Below are positions 16,010 to 25,371 of a stretch of 41,120 nucleotides of DNA, in pieces. The notes beneath the pieces are model-generated. The model saw only the letters and a list, made by a program, of their open reading frames with translations, made no database searches and was not told the DNA's origin. Positions within the stretch are counted from its first letter, which is position 1, and every line of letters begins with the position of its first letter. The translations under genes and the position numbers were made by a program. The stretch lies in contig JAGRNA010000091.1 in assembly GCA_020441005.1 (NCBI GenBank), positions 1-41,120 on the forward strand, read 5' to 3'. The stretch comes from Leptospiraceae bacterium. GTDB lineage: Bacteria; Spirochaetota; Leptospiria; Leptospirales; Leptonemataceae.

Positions 16010-19000
16010 CCATTTGCGCATTTCTTCCGCTGGCTTTTGTTTGCGTGCGGCATAATCAAGCAGTTGATCGTCGCCAATTTGGCCCAGGTTAAAATAGGCG
16101 GCCTGCGGGTGGGCAAAATAAATGCCACATACGGCCGCCGCCGGAAACATCGCCTTGTTTTCAGTGAGGCTTAGTCCGCTGTGGCGGTTCGCATCCAATA
16201 GTTTGAAAATAGTATCTTTTTCGGTGTGATCAACCTGACTGGGATATCCCGGAGCCGGACGAATGCCCTGGTATTTTTCGCGAATTAAATCCGTATTGCT
16301 CAAGATTTCCGCAGGGGCATAGGCCCAGATTTCGCGACGTACTTTTGCGTGCAGCATTTCGGCGAAAGCCTCGACAATCCGGTCGCACAGGGTTTTGATC
16401 AGCAAGCTGTTATAATCATCCCCCTCTTTTTCATAGGCCTGCGCGAGATCGTTTTGCTCATCGCCCGCATTGACAGCAAAAAGGCCGATATAATCAGTTA
16501 AACCGCTTTCGAGGGGGGCGATGTAGTCTGCCAGAGCCCGGTTGGGTTCGCCAGCCCTCTTTTCGGTCTGCTGCCGCAATGTGTGCAGGCGAGCCAGCTC
16601 TGTTCTGGATTCTGGCGCATCATAAAGTACAATATCATCGCCCACAGCATTGCTAGCCCATAGACCCACTACTCCCTTTGGTTTCAGGGACTGTTCCTGG
16701 ATGATTTTGTCGAGCATGGCCACAGCGTCGGTATGCAGTTTGCGCGCCTCAGTACCATAGACGGGATCGTCCAGGATCTCGGGGAAGGATCCCTTCATTT
16801 GCCAGGCGATAAAAAAAGGTTTCCAGTCGATGTAATCCACCAAATCGCCGACTCCGATGTCGCCGAAGGGGATAACACCAAGACGGGTCGGCTTTTGAAT
16901 TGTAGCGCTAGTGAACTCGACCGTATGACGGTTGGAACGCGCGTCTGCCAGGGAGAGCAGCGTCTTTGCGCTTTGGCGTTCGCTGTACTTCTGGCGCATC
17001 CCGGCGTACTTGTCTTTAATCGCGGCAGTGAAGGTTTGCTTTTGACCCGACAAGAGGTTCTGGACCACCGGCACGCTACGCGAGGCATCCAGCACATGGA
17101 TGACCGGTCCTTCATAATGAATATCAAGTTTGACTGCCGTGTGTATTTCGGAAGTGGTGGCGCCGCCAATCAAGACCGGAATCTGCAGGCCCTGACGAGC
17201 CAGTTCGCTAAGCACATCCTGCATCTCGTCAAGAGACGGTGTGATTAGCCCGGATAATCCGATTACATCGGCTTTTTGGGCCACTGCTTCTGCAATAATT
17301 TTTTCCTTGGGACACATAACGCCCATGTCAATCACGTCAAAGTTGTTGCAGGACAACACGACCGATACGATATTTTTGCCAATATCATGCACATCGCCCT
17401 TGACCGTTGCCATCAGCACCTTGCCCTTCGATTGACTCTCACCTGTTTTTTCTGCTTCAATGTAAGGTAATAACCAGGCGACAGATTTTTTCATGACCCG
17501 GGCACTCTTGACAACCTGCGGCAGGAACATTTTGCCAGCGCCAAATAAATCGCCGACCGTATTCATGCCATCCATGAGCGGTCCCTCGATCACAGATAGC
17601 GGCGAATCATAAGCCAGGCGCGCCTCTTCGGTATCGGCATCGATATAATCCATGATCCCCTTGACCAGGGCATGACTGAGCCTTTTTTCAACGGGAAACT
17701 CCCGCCATTCCGCGATTGCAGCACTGGTTTCCGTCGCACCAGACTGGCTACGAATTTTTTCGGCCAGTTCAATCAGCCGCTCGGTTGCATCTTCGCGTCG
17801 GTTCAGAATAACATCCTCAACTTTCTCGCGCAATTCGGGATCGATCTCATCATACACCGCGAGTTGGCCGGCATTGACGATACCCATATCCAGTCCGGCC
17901 TGGATGGCATGGTACAAAAAGACCGAGTGCATCGCCTCGCGCACCACGTCGTTGCCGCGAAAACTGAACGACACATTGCTGATGCCGCCGCTGACCCGCG
18001 CGCGTGGCAGATTGGTCTTGATCCATTCGGTGGCTTTGATGAAATCAAGCGCATAGTTGTTGTGCTCAGCCATGCCGGTGGCTACGGTCAGCACATTTGG
18101 ATCAAAAATAATATCTTCCGGCGGGAAGTGGATCTCCCGGGTTAATAATTGATACGCCCGCTCGCAAATAGCGATTCGGCGCTCATAGGAATCCGCCTGG
18201 CCCTGTTCATCAAAGGCCATTACAACCACTGCGGCGCCATATTGATGCACCTGCCGGGCGCGTTGCAAGAACAACTCCGCTCCCTCCTTGAGGCTCAGGG
18301 AATTTACGACTGCCTTGCCCTGAATACACTGCAAGCCGGCCTCGATGACTTCCCATTTGGAAGAATCCACCATAACAGGCACTCGTGATATTTCCGGCTC
18401 GGCGGCAATCAGGTTCAAGAAGCGCACAATCGCCTGTTTGGCATCCAGCATGCCCTCGTCCATGTTCACATCGATGATCTGCGCGCCATTCTCCACCTGA
18501 TCGCGCGCAATACTCAGGGCTTCTTCATAGTTGCCCTCCTTGATCAGCCTTGCGAATTTGCGCGAGCCGGCAACGTTGGTGCGCTCACCGATGTTAATAA
18601 AATTACTATCGCTGCGTAATAGCAAGGGTTCGAGACCAGCAAGCTCAAGTAAGTGCTGGTCCGCATGTCTGGCGCGCGGCTGCTTTTTGCTAACAGCCCG
18701 GGCAATTTGCCGAATGTGGGCCGGCGTGGTACCGCAGCATCCGCCGACAATATTAACGAATTGGTCCTGAGCATAGGATTCCAGCTGTCCGGCCATGTAC
18801 TCCGGCGTTTCGTCGTATTCCCCCATTTCATTGGGCAAACCGGCATTCGGGTAGAGGCTGACTTTGCAGGTGGCCACTCGGGCCAAATCAGCCAGGAAGG
18901 GCCGCATCTGCGCCGAACCTAAGGCGCAGTTGAGCCCGACGCTGAGCAAATTGGGGGCGTGCGCTACGGAAATCCAGAAGGCCTCCGGAGTTTGCCCGGA

Positions 19001-19678
19001 CAGAATCCGACCGCTCTGATCCACAATTGTTCCCGAAATCATAATCGGAATCTCGATGCCTGTTTGGGCACGGATTTCCTCAATGGCATGCAAGGCTGCC
19101 TTGCAGTTCAGCGTATCGGTGATGGTCTCAATCAAGAGCAGATCCGCACCCCCTTCGATGAGCGCTTCGGCTTGTTCTTTAAAAGCTGCTTGCAGCTCCT
19201 TGAATGTGGCAGCCCGAAATCCCGGGTCATTGACATCGGGTGACATAGAGAGTAGTTTGGTGGTGGGGCCCATGGATCCGGCCACGAAGCGCGGTTTGTC
19301 TGGTTGCTTATGAGTGAATTCGGCCGCGACCGAGCGGGCCAGTTGGGCCGCGGCCAAATTGATTTCGTGGACCAAATGGGTGCAATTATAGTCTGCCTGG
19401 GAAATAAAATTGGCGCTGAATGTGTTGGTTTCGATAATGTCAGCGCCGGCATCCAGAAATTCAGCATGTATTTCACGAATCATATCCGGGCTGGTTAAAA
19501 CCAGAATGTCGTTATTGCCTTTTAATTCGCTCTCGTGATCGCGGAGCAGCTCGCCCCGATAGGCGGCTTCATCCGGTTTGCGCTTCTGGATCATGGTCCC
19601 CATAGCGCCATCCAGAATTAAAATCTCGGATTCAAGGCGTGTTTGCAGCAATAGTGCGCGAGCTGGATCAAAAGACAT
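15983..19678 (-). CDS. metH: Cobalamin-dependent methionine synthase
   Basis: A 1231-residue enzyme (E. coli MetH 1227) that moves the methyl group of 5-methyltetrahydrofolate to homocysteine through cob(I)alamin. All modules are present: homocysteine domain with [11 protein letters not shown] and zinc ligands C251 (GLNCALG), C314 and C315 (GGCCGT); pterin domain ([27 protein letters not shown]); cap domain; B12 domain with the axial H764 in DVHDIGKN, then [11 protein letters not shown] and IGGATTS; and the reactivation domain with [18 protein letters not shown] 19678 is used because a GGAAGG lies just upstream and homology starts there. The convergent 3' end overlaps the neighbour by 27 nt. 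I see no cobalamin riboswitch in the 89 nt before the start. Confidence 0.97.
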   Translation of the reverse strand: MSFDPARALLLQTRLESEILILDGAMGTMIQKRKPDEAAYRGELLRDHESELKGNNDILVLTSPDMIREIHAEFLDAGADIIETNTFSANFISQADYNCTHLVHEINLAAAQLARSVAAEFTHKQPDKPRFVAGSMGPTTKLLSMSPDVNDPGFRAATFKELQAAFKEQAEALIEGGADLLLIETITDTLNCKAALHAIEEIRAQTGIEIPIMISGTIVDQSGRILSGQTPEAFWISVAHAPNLLSVGLNCALGSAQMRPFLADLARVATCKVSLYPNAGLPNEMGEYDETPEYMAGQLESYAQDQFVNIVGGCCGTTPAHIRQIARAVSKKQPRARHADQHLLELAGLEPLLLRSDSNFINIGERTNVAGSRKFARLIKEGNYEEALSIARDQVENGAQIIDVNMDEGMLDAKQAIVRFLNLIAAEPEISRVPVMVDSSKWEVIEAGLQCIQGKAVVNSLSLKEGAELFLQRARQVHQYGAAVVVMAFDEQGQADSYERRIAICERAYQLLTREIHFPPEDIIFDPNVLTVATGMAEHNNYALDFIKATEWIKTNLPRARVSGGISNVSFSFRGNDVVREAMHSVFLYHAIQAGLDMGIVNAGQLAVYDEIDPELREKVEDVILNRREDATERLIELAEKIRSQSGATETSAAIAEWREFPVEKRLSHALVKGIMDYIDADTEEARLAYDSPLSVIEGPLMDGMNTVGDLFGAGKMFLPQVVKSARVMKKSVAWLLPYIEAEKTGESQSKGKVLMATVKGDVHDIGKNIVSVVLSCNNFDVIDMGVMCPKEKIIAEAVAQKADVIGLSGLITPSLDEMQDVLSELARQGLQIPVLIGGATTSEIHTAVKLDIHYEGPVIHVLDASRSVPVVQNLLSGQKQTFTAAIKDKYAGMRQKYSERQSAKTLLSLADARSNRHTVEFTSATIQKPTRLGVIPFGDIGVGDLVDYIDWKPFFIAWQMKGSFPEILDDPVYGTEARKLHTDAVAMLDKIIQEQSLKPKGVVGLWASNAVGDDIVLYDAPESRTELARLHTLRQQTEKRAGEPNRALADYIAPLESGLTDYIGLFAVNAGDEQNDLAQAYEKEGDDYNSLLIKTLCDRIVEAFAEMLHAKVRREIWAYAPAEILSNTDLIREKYQGIRPAPGYPSQVDHTEKDTIFKLLDANRHSGLSLTENKAMFPAAAVCGIYFAHPQAAYFNLGQIGDDQLLDYAARKQKPAEEMRKWLRPVLQSG

Positions 19679-19767
19679 AGCCTTCCGGTTTATGAGCGCT
19701 AGCCAGGCTGTCAAATCATTTGCAGGCTTTTCGGGATGCGGGTGGAGTTTCGATCAGTTGCTGAATC

Positions 19768-20187
19768 TCAAGGCTGGCGGATGCGGCTGTAAATCAAAAC
19801 TCCAAAAAAGGCGAATGCCAGAATTTGCAGGATCACCCCGGCCAGGGCCACGAAATACCAGCTGTTGCTTTGGCCCATCAATTCGCCGGAACTGCGCAGC
19901 AGGATGCCGCTGTTAAACAGTACAAATAGCAGCGTCCCCTGGGTCGGTGCGGTATAATGGGGCGACTTTTTCATGCGTGGAAACATCCATAGGGCCACCC
20001 CCATGATCATCTGAATCACGCCGCCTAAAAGAATCAAGTGCACATGGACAGTGCGCACAACCGCATAGGGCGCCAGGCGGGGGGCGGGCCAATACGGCCA
20101 TGCGTACAGATAGAGGCCTAACAGTATCCCCGCCATGATGTTGATGATGGAGGCCCGAATCAGCCAGCGTTGATAACTGTGTTTCAT
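19768..20187 (-). CDS. Small four-helix membrane protein with HxH motif
   Basis: A 139-residue inner-membrane protein with four predicted helices (about 10-30, 44-68, 82-98, 108-132). The second helix begins VRTVH48VH50LILLGGVIQMIMGVALWMFPR, which resembles the heme-ligating helix of heme-copper oxidase subunit I and the small related single-unit proteins near NorB or NnrS. It may therefore bind heme or copper, but this is inference from a short motif. It lies 89 nt upstream of metH on the same strand and may be co-transcribed with it. Its own ribosome binding site is weak. The 151 nt between it and the sensor kinase contain nothing I can name. Confidence 0.65.
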   Translation of the reverse strand: MKHSYQRWLIRASIINIMAGILLGLYLYAWPYWPAPRLAPYAVVRTVHVHLILLGGVIQMIMGVALWMFPRMKKSPHYTAPTQGTLLFVLFNSGILLRSSGELMGQSNSWYFVALAGVILQILAFAFFGVLIYSRIRQP

Positions 20188-20338
20188 GATTCCGGATGCG
20201 CTCGCAGCAAGCCCGTTGCTCCTGGTTTAGGGACTGGCCGATGCGTGTCAAGAACCCCTGTGCCGGGAATTTTGGTATCGAGCGCACGTAAACCGGCTGC
20301 CTGCCAATAAACCCGTCCCGATAATGACGGCGGCCGGG

Positions 20339-21727
20339 TCAGTCTGTGGGAGCGTTTGGCCCATTGGGGACGCTGAACTGAATGCGGCAGGCAAAGCTCG
20401 TTTCGGATAATACTATCAGGAATTTATGGCCGGCTTCTTGCAAGATTTCTTTGGCCAGAGCCAGTCCCAGTCCGGTGCCATCAAATTCATGTTGTTGACT
20501 GCCCCTGATGAAGGCTTGTGTCAGTTCATCGGCTGACAGATCGAGGGCTTGCGGAATGGTGTTGTTGATTGTGAGCTGCTCCCGGGTCAAGTCGATCCGG
20601 ATATCCCCGCCGCACTGTGTGTATTTGAATGCATTGTCCAGTAAAGCTTGCAAGGCTTGCATGGTCCACGGCCAGGGCTCTGCTGGTAAAAGACAATTTT
20701 GCGCCTGAAAATGAATAGAGAGCTGCCGGTCCCGGTATTGCCGGCGATACACATCCAGTTCGCTCTGCAACCATTCCCCGACGGCGAGGGGCCGTTTTTC
20801 GTTCTGGATCAGGCCGGCTCTGGCCTTGGCCAAATCAAGCGTATGGCCAATGATGGTGTTTAATAGTTCAATCTCCTGCCGCATAGCATTCAGGTGTCGC
20901 GCATCCTTCTGCTGATGATTGCGTTCCAGTAGTTCCAGACCCAGCTGAATCCGGGACAGCGGGCTGCGTATTTCATGGGAAAAACGCGCCGTCATATTGC
21001 GGGTGTTTTCAATCAAAGCCTGGATTCGATCGGCCATCACATTGAATTGGCGACAGAGCTGGCCTAACTCATCCTGGGCGCCGGTTTGCACCCGAATTTC
21101 CAGATCCCCCTGCGCCATCCGTTGACTGGCCAGTGCCAGGGCCTGAACCGGCTTATTAAACAAATAGTGAAACGGCCACAACAGAATCAAAAAAGCGAGC
21201 AGGACTCCGGCCAGGCTGACCAGGATTTCATAGCCGCTTTGTGGTCCTTTAAACACATGCAGGCGGATGCGCGTCGGGCTTTGCACCATTGTAAGCGGAA
21301 AATCGATTCGCAAGCCCTGATCCGGTCGAAAACGAAAACGGTAGCCGGCCTGAGTGTGCCAGGCGGCTGTGATGGGATCAAGCGGGGGAGTTGCTTTGGC
21401 TGACAACCTGGCATTGGCGGCGTATTCGGCGTAGGCCAGGACGGCGTCGCCCGAATAAATCCAGCACTGACTCTCATAAATGCTGACCACCTTGTGGGCC
21501 AGGATACGGGCCTGCTCGGCATTCAATCGTTGTAGTTGGCTCGCCTGGATCTGCAGAGGCAGCCAATCCTGCAACAAGCGAATTTGGCCGTTGATGTGGC
21601 GCGGCAGGTGTGAGTGCCATTGTTGACTACTGACGGAACGATGCAAAAAAATAACCAGCAGCTGACTGGCAATCAAAACCAGCAAGAACAATATAAATAA
21701 TTTAGTATATAATTTGCCGGGTTTCAT
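20339..21727 (-). CDS. Sensor histidine kinase, CpxA/EnvZ-like
   Basis: A 462-residue membrane kinase. Helix 1 spans about 8-28, a periplasmic sensor domain of about 130 residues follows, then helix 2 at about 163-186, a HAMP linker (RMAQGDLEIRVQTGAQDELGQLCRQFNVMADRI), HisKA with H251 in FSHEIRSPLSRIQLGLELL, and an ATPase domain with DNAFKYTQ and GTGLGLALAKEIL. ATG 21727 is preferred because AAAGG precedes it and the first helix follows at once. It lies 41 nt downstream of the response regulator gene, a standard two-component operon. The divergent CpxP/Spy-like gene and the shared GTAAA repeats suggest it senses envelope stress. Confidence 0.92.
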   Translation of the reverse strand: MKPGKLYTKLFILFLLVLIASQLLVIFLHRSVSSQQWHSHLPRHINGQIRLLQDWLPLQIQASQLQRLNAEQARILAHKVVSIYESQCWIYSGDAVLAYAEYAANARLSAKATPPLDPITAAWHTQAGYRFRFRPDQGLRIDFPLTMVQSPTRIRLHVFKGPQSGYEILVSLAGVLLAFLILLWPFHYLFNKPVQALALASQRMAQGDLEIRVQTGAQDELGQLCRQFNVMADRIQALIENTRNMTARFSHEIRSPLSRIQLGLELLERNHQQKDARHLNAMRQEIELLNTIIGHTLDLAKARAGLIQNEKRPLAVGEWLQSELDVYRRQYRDRQLSIHFQAQNCLLPAEPWPWTMQALQALLDNAFKYTQCGGDIRIDLTREQLTINNTIPQALDLSADELTQAFIRGSQQHEFDGTGLGLALAKEILQEAGHKFLIVLSETSFACRIQFSVPNGPNAPTD

Positions 21728-21768
21728 CTTTACCTTTCGAATATTGCAAGGGAGCAGGCATACGAACT

Positions 21769-22482
21769 CTATTTCAGATCCGAACGGGCGCAGAGCATAT
21801 AGCCTTCGCCCCAAACCGTGCGAATCGCGGCCTCGTGACCGCTGAGCTCTTTTAGAATCGTTCTTAACCTGGAAATTTGAACATCGATGCTGCGCTCATA
21901 GCCGATAAAGTCGCGGCCATGGGTCAAGTTCATGATATGATCGCGATCGAGGACTACCTGGGGCTGACTCATAAAAACCTCCAATAATCGATACGCGCTG
22001 TCGTTCAGAGCAATCGACTGCCCCTGACTGGTGACGCAGCGACTGGAGCGAACGAGGCTGAGGCCCTGAAATTCCAGCGCTGCCAGCGGAATGTCGTCGG
22101 GGGGGAGCTTTGGACCAGGTTGCAGTCGGCGGTGAATGGCCTTGATGCGGGCATAGAGCTCGCGCGCTTCAAAGGGTTTGGTCAGATAATCATCGGCGCC
22201 GCTTTCCAGTCCGGCGATTTTGTCGCTGGCTTCCCCGCGAGCGGTCAGCATGATAATCGGAATTTGCGATATGGCCCGAATTTCACGCAGGACTTCCAGG
22301 CCGTCTTTGTGAGGTAACATCATGTCTAAAAGGATAATATCCGGCTTTGCTTCTGTGATCATTTCGCTGACGCCGCTGCCGGATAGATGCGCCTGACACC
22401 GCCAGTGAAAAGCGTGGAAATATTCCTGGAGCAGGTCTTGTAACTTTTGATCATCATCAATGATCAGTATTTGTAGCTCCAT
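21769..22482 (-). CDS. OmpR/CpxR-family response regulator
   Basis: A 237-residue transcription factor. The receiver domain has acidic residues D9-D11, phosphoacceptor D53 (ILLDMMLP), the Thr of MLTARGE and Lys of YLTKPFEA. The C-terminal winged helix has MNLTHGRDFIGYERSIDVQISRLR and TVWGEGYM, close to OmpR. It starts at ATG 22482 behind an AGGAGAT ribosome binding site and is the first gene of the operon with the sensor kinase. The promoter region is shared with a divergent CpxP/Spy-like gene, so it probably controls both itself and that gene. Confidence 0.93.
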   Translation of the reverse strand: MELQILIIDDDQKLQDLLQEYFHAFHWRCQAHLSGSGVSEMITEAKPDIILLDMMLPHKDGLEVLREIRAISQIPIIMLTARGEASDKIAGLESGADDYLTKPFEARELYARIKAIHRRLQPGPKLPPDDIPLAALEFQGLSLVRSSRCVTSQGQSIALNDSAYRLLEVFMSQPQVVLDRDHIMNLTHGRDFIGYERSIDVQISRLRTILKELSGHEAAIRTVWGEGYMLCARSDLK

Positions 22483-22512
22483 TCTTTAATCTCCTTTTGA
22501 TCTGTTGGAAAT

Positions 22513-22563
22513 GTAAATAAATGTAAACGGAAGTAATCAAAGTTTACATAGGACAGCATTTAC
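22513..22563. promoter_or_regulatory. GTAAA repeat cluster, putative CpxR-type operator
   Basis: GTAAA at 22513-22517 and 22523-22527 form a direct repeat with a 5-nt spacer, identical to the enterobacterial CpxR box pattern GTAAA-N5-GTAAA. Two more copies lie on the minus strand, read as TTTAC at 22543-22547 and 22559-22563 (11-nt gap). The cluster sits between the regulator gene and the divergent lipoprotein gene, about 30-60 nt upstream of the latter's -10 element. Binding by the adjacent regulator is inferred. Confidence 0.6.
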
Positions 22564-22589
22564 ATCACAACTGTTTTTCTTTTTTTTGC

Positions 22590-22595
22590 TATAGT
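22590..22595 (+). promoter_or_regulatory. Probable -10 element of the CpxP/Spy-like gene
   Basis: TATAGT, 31 nt before the ATG and followed by a GGAGGAG ribosome binding site. No good -35 hexamer is present at 17 nt, as is common for promoters that need an activator such as the OmpR/CpxR-type regulator next door. Confidence 0.45.
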
Positions 22596-22626
22596 GTTGG
22601 AACTAACAAGTAGTGGAGGAGATTTT

Positions 22627-23094
22627 ATGATCTCAAATAGCAATACCAACCTGGTGAGAAAAACATCTGTAGCGCTGATGGCAATTGGAATTCTGGGGCT
22701 GCTCAGTCTGGCCGCTTGCCATCCCCATCCGCACGGCCCAGGTGTTTTTGTGTTAAAAGTGATGGATCACATGGCTGATGATCTGGATTTGACGACCGCT
22801 CAGCAGGGGCAATACCAGGCCATACGGGCCCGGGTCGAGAGCGATATGCAACAAGGTCGCAAAGGCCATCTCGAGTTGTTGGGTCAGTTAGAAGCCGACT
22901 TTGGCAGCCCGAATGTGGAAATGAGCAAAGTTGCTGAAAAAATCCGACAACACCAACAGCGGCAAAACAAGCTTATGGCGCATGGTCCTGATTATCTGGT
23001 GGAATTCTATGGCATCCTGAATCCGGAGCAAAAAAAGGAGTTTAACACCATGGTGGCCGACCATCTGCAAAGAATAAAAAGGCATATCGACTAG
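22627..23094 (+). CDS. CpxP/Spy/ZraP-like periplasmic lipoprotein
   Basis: A 155-residue protein starting at ATG 22627 behind a strong GGAGGAG. A signal peptide ends in a lipobox LAAC with C31, followed by a His-rich HPHPHGPG stretch that could bind metal. The mature part is helical with two LTxxQ-type motifs: DLTTAQQGQYQAIR (about 57-70) and LNPEQKKEF near the C-terminus. This is the CpxP/Spy/ZraP pattern of periplasmic chaperone-like stress proteins. Members repress their sensor kinase or shield unfolded proteins. It is divergent from the regulator-kinase operon, just as cpxP is from cpxRA, and is followed by a terminator. Being a lipoprotein is a difference from E. coli CpxP. Confidence 0.82.
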   Translation: MISNSNTNLVRKTSVALMAIGILGLLSLAACHPHPHGPGVFVLKVMDHMADDLDLTTAQQGQYQAIRARVESDMQQGRKGHLELLGQLEADFGSPNVEMSKVAEKIRQHQQRQNKLMAHGPDYLVEFYGILNPEQKKEFNTMVADHLQRIKRHID

Positions 23095-23115
23095 CATAAG
23101 GTTCTGGTCTCTGGT

Positions 23116-23157
23116 CGCTCCTCGGCATTTTCAATGGCTGCCGGGGAGCGTTTTCTT
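23116..23157 (+). terminator. Rho-independent terminator
   Basis: A 12-bp stem with one G-T pair joins 23116-23127 and 23139-23150 (CGCTCCTCGGCA / TGCCGGGGAGCG) around an 11-nt loop, followed by TTTTCTT. It closes the CpxP/Spy-like gene. Confidence 0.85.
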
Positions 23158-23645
23158 CATTTACAAGTACAATCGTTCGCCGTGCAGGCGCGCGTCTCCT
23201 GGTCTTGCCAGACGACAGGTAGACTGTTACCATCACCGGGTGTAATTCGGGGAAGTGCTGTCAGTCAAGAGATTCAGGGCTACAGTCGGGCAGCTTGTCC
23301 AACCAGACAAAGGGCGAAACCGGAGGGTTTGAATTGACGAATTGAGTTTCATCACCGGTTTGGAACGACCCTTCAACACGGATTCAATCAGTTCGGCTGG
23401 GCCTTGGGTCTACAACCTTACAAAGGGGCTGTCCCCAAACGGCCTCTTGCAACACAGGACGTGTTGCTATCGGCGAAAATGCGATCGAAATTGAGCCAGG
23501 TGTGAGCAATTTGGGAGCTTTGCTTTCAAATTGCGTTCTGCGTCCCAAATACCATGGATGGTTTTGGGACGACTGCAAAGTGAAAAAGAGGTGCCTGCGC
23601 TAAATGGATTGACGAAAATCGCCGCTTTGAATTTATGTCCACCTG
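23158..23645. other. Non-coding stretch with serial hairpins
   Basis: About 490 nt without a convincing protein-coding frame. Local inverted repeats are dense: AAACCGG 23317-23323 with CCGGTTT 23355-23361; GCAACAC 23449-23455 with GTGTTGC 23461-23467; GCAATTTG 23506-23513 with CAAATTGC 23527-23534; and a near-perfect dyad over 23542-23570 (GTCCCAAA to TTTGGGAC). It could encode a structured RNA or be a decayed element. It does not match RNase P RNA, tmRNA or SRP RNA signatures that I know. Confidence 0.4.
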
Positions 23646-23798
23646 ATGAACGAGAAAACTGCCAAATTGATCAACAAGTATGCGTTGGCCAAAGGCAGCA
23701 ACGCCAAGTCCATTAAAAGAGAATGGAATACCCTGACTGCCAGGGAAAAGTATGAGCGCCGTCAAGCCATGCTAAAAGAACTACAGGGCAACTCCTGA
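23646..23798 (+). CDS. Small basic ORF, 50 residues
   Basis: Encodes a 50-residue Lys/Arg/Glu-rich peptide beginning MNEKTAKLINKYALAK and ending LKELQGNS. It looks like two amphipathic helices with a KREWNTLTAREKYERR centre, a credible small folded protein in size and composition. A stop lies six codons upstream in frame, so the start is confined to ATG 23646. No ribosome binding site is clear. It follows the hairpin-rich stretch, from which it might be transcribed. No function can be proposed. Confidence 0.45.
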   Translation: MNEKTAKLINKYALAKGSNAKSIKREWNTLTAREKYERRQAMLKELQGNS

Positions 23799-23828
23799 GC
23801 GATCAGGCGCGCCGCTCAGGCACTGAAT

Positions 23829-24362
23829 TCAGTTGTTCTCGACTTCTAAAAGGACTTGATCGGCAGCAACGATCGACGATTCCTGGCAGAAAATTTCTTT
23901 AACGACCCCATCAGCGCTTGCCTGGATTAAATTCTCCATCTTCATCGCTTCCAGCACGAGCAGGGTCTCCCCCTTGCGGACAGAATCACCGGCCTTGATC
24001 TTGATTTCCAGAATCTTGCCGGGCATCGGACTTTTGTACAGTCCGTGCTGCTGTTCTGATTCTGGCATTCGTCCCGCGCAATGCTGAAACTCATAGCGGA
24101 CGCCCTGGATTTGTATCCACCAGCGGCTATCTTGCTGATACCAGAAACCGGACACTTGTTCTCCATTGCTGCGGCGGGCGCTAAAAGTATGCGCACCGAT
24201 CGTTTCCAGTCGGATGGGCAAACGCGGATTGTTTTCGCTGTCCGATGCTGCAGCGCTGTCAATGGGCCTGGATTGCCGACACGCTTGTACAACAAGCCCG
24301 CCCTGGTCTCCTTCCAGGTGTATCAGGTAGTCTTGCGAATTATGGTGAAAAGACTGTTGCAT
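23829..24362 (-). CDS. Biotinyl/lipoyl-domain carrier protein
   Basis: A 177-residue protein whose last 70 residues form a biotinyl domain: SPMPGKILEIKIKAGDSVRKGE, then LEAMK141MEN, with K141 as the site for biotin, and a closing hairpin to the C-terminus. Residues 1-100 are a variable region with an RLETIGAHTFSA and WWIQIQGVRYEF pattern, like the part preceding the biotinyl domain in the alpha subunits of acyl-CoA or pyruvate carboxylases. It is probably a carboxyl carrier for a biotin-dependent carboxylase. No biotin carboxylase or carboxyltransferase gene is in the window. It starts 3 nt after the methyltransferase stop on the same strand and must be co-transcribed with it. Confidence 0.85.
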   Translation of the reverse strand: MQQSFHHNSQDYLIHLEGDQGGLVVQACRQSRPIDSAAASDSENNPRLPIRLETIGAHTFSARRSNGEQVSGFWYQQDSRWWIQIQGVRYEFQHCAGRMPESEQQHGLYKSPMPGKILEIKIKAGDSVRKGETLLVLEAMKMENLIQASADGVVKEIFCQESSIVAADQVLLEVENN

Positions 24363-24365
24363 TGC

Positions 24366-25217
24366 CTAGTTTTTTTGGAAAAGTAAAATATAATAACCTT
24401 TATATTTAACAAATACATCCGAACCCTGATTTTGATAACGATCCCGTATTTTATTCGCTTTTTTTCCGAATAGCGCTCGGAGCAATTTCCAAATCAAAGG
24501 GTAGCGACGTCCCATGACCTCGGCTATCCCTTCCAGCACCGGGAAGACATATTTGTTCAAAATTCCCTGGTATAGATCCATCGTTGGTACGGTCTCTTTT
24601 GTGATATCGATTTTTTTCTTCAGCGTAAAGCCATGCTGTTCTGCAATTTCGATAAAACCATCGATCAAATGGCCTGATTTACTCAGGTTGGGAGCATCGA
24701 TGGGTCGGTGTTTAAAAAAGTCCGCAATGAGCACATAACCTTTCTTGCGCAATAAGCGCTGGTTTTGCTGCCAGCCTGCAACCTGATCAATGTACTGACA
24801 GGATTCAGACATTAAAATCAAGTCTTGTGACTGGTTGTCAAGTTGCTCGCTGCCAATATTCTCGTACAGGTCTGTGAATACAGTTGCCTTGCCTTTGGTT
24901 TTTTCAGTAGCCAAATTCGTTAGATAGGGGTCCGGCGCAACACAGTGCACCTGGTAGCCTGACTGTACCAGCTGGCGGGCAATTTCTCCGGTGCCACAGC
25001 CAACATCAAATATATTGTTTACTTTGGCGGGAATATATGAGAGTATTTTCTGCACATAGGCCTTTTGGGCCGCTGGCAAGTTGCCAAGGGAAATTTTCGT
25101 CTTGCGGTCAAAGTAACCAAAATGTAGATGCTCGATACCAAGCAACTGTCGGGCAAGTCTCAACCCGCTATCGTTGTAGTTAGAGCTTTTGATTTCTTTT
25201 TTTGCGATTTTACTCAT
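24366..25217 (-). CDS. Class I SAM-dependent methyltransferase
   Basis: A 283-residue methyltransferase starting at ATG 25217 with AGGA 7 nt upstream. Motif I is IFDVGCGTGEIARQL (residues about 69-83), an acidic motif II region follows at CVAPD, and motif IV is LILMSESCQYI. The N-terminus (HLHFGYFD) and a C-terminal region rich in Tyr and Lys resemble small-molecule or lipid methyltransferases such as the UbiE/SAM group. Base composition is lower in GC than the neighbouring genes, so it may have been acquired. A 7-bp hairpin (25237-25256) sits just upstream of its ribosome binding site. The substrate is unknown. It forms a two-gene unit with the biotinyl protein. Confidence 0.8.
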   Translation of the reverse strand: MSKIAKKEIKSSNYNDSGLRLARQLLGIEHLHFGYFDRKTKISLGNLPAAQKAYVQKILSYIPAKVNNIFDVGCGTGEIARQLVQSGYQVHCVAPDPYLTNLATEKTKGKATVFTDLYENIGSEQLDNQSQDLILMSESCQYIDQVAGWQQNQRLLRKKGYVLIADFFKHRPIDAPNLSKSGHLIDGFIEIAEQHGFTLKKKIDITKETVPTMDLYQGILNKYVFPVLEGIAEVMGRRYPLIWKLLRALFGKKANKIRDRYQNQGSDVFVKYKGYYILLFQKN

Positions 25218-25371
25218 ATATTTCCTGGATTGATTTTGCGCCGTGTTCCCGGCGCAGTCGTTTTCAGGCGTTCAGAATCAGGCTCAGTGGCAGTGCGGCA
25301 AGCCATTTTTCGAATAGATCCAGACCGGGTTGTGAATGGCGCCGATCCGCTAATCTCTGCGGCAGAAGTCC

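Noticed and set aside
19679-19767. Possible cobalamin or SAM riboswitch upstream of metH
   Set aside because: Only 89 nt are available and neither a B12-box nor a SAM/SAH riboswitch core can be found.
25237-25256. TGCGCCG / CGGCGCA hairpin before the methyltransferase start
   Set aside because: There is no T-run in the direction of transcription and no known regulatory class; it is noted only in the gene entry.
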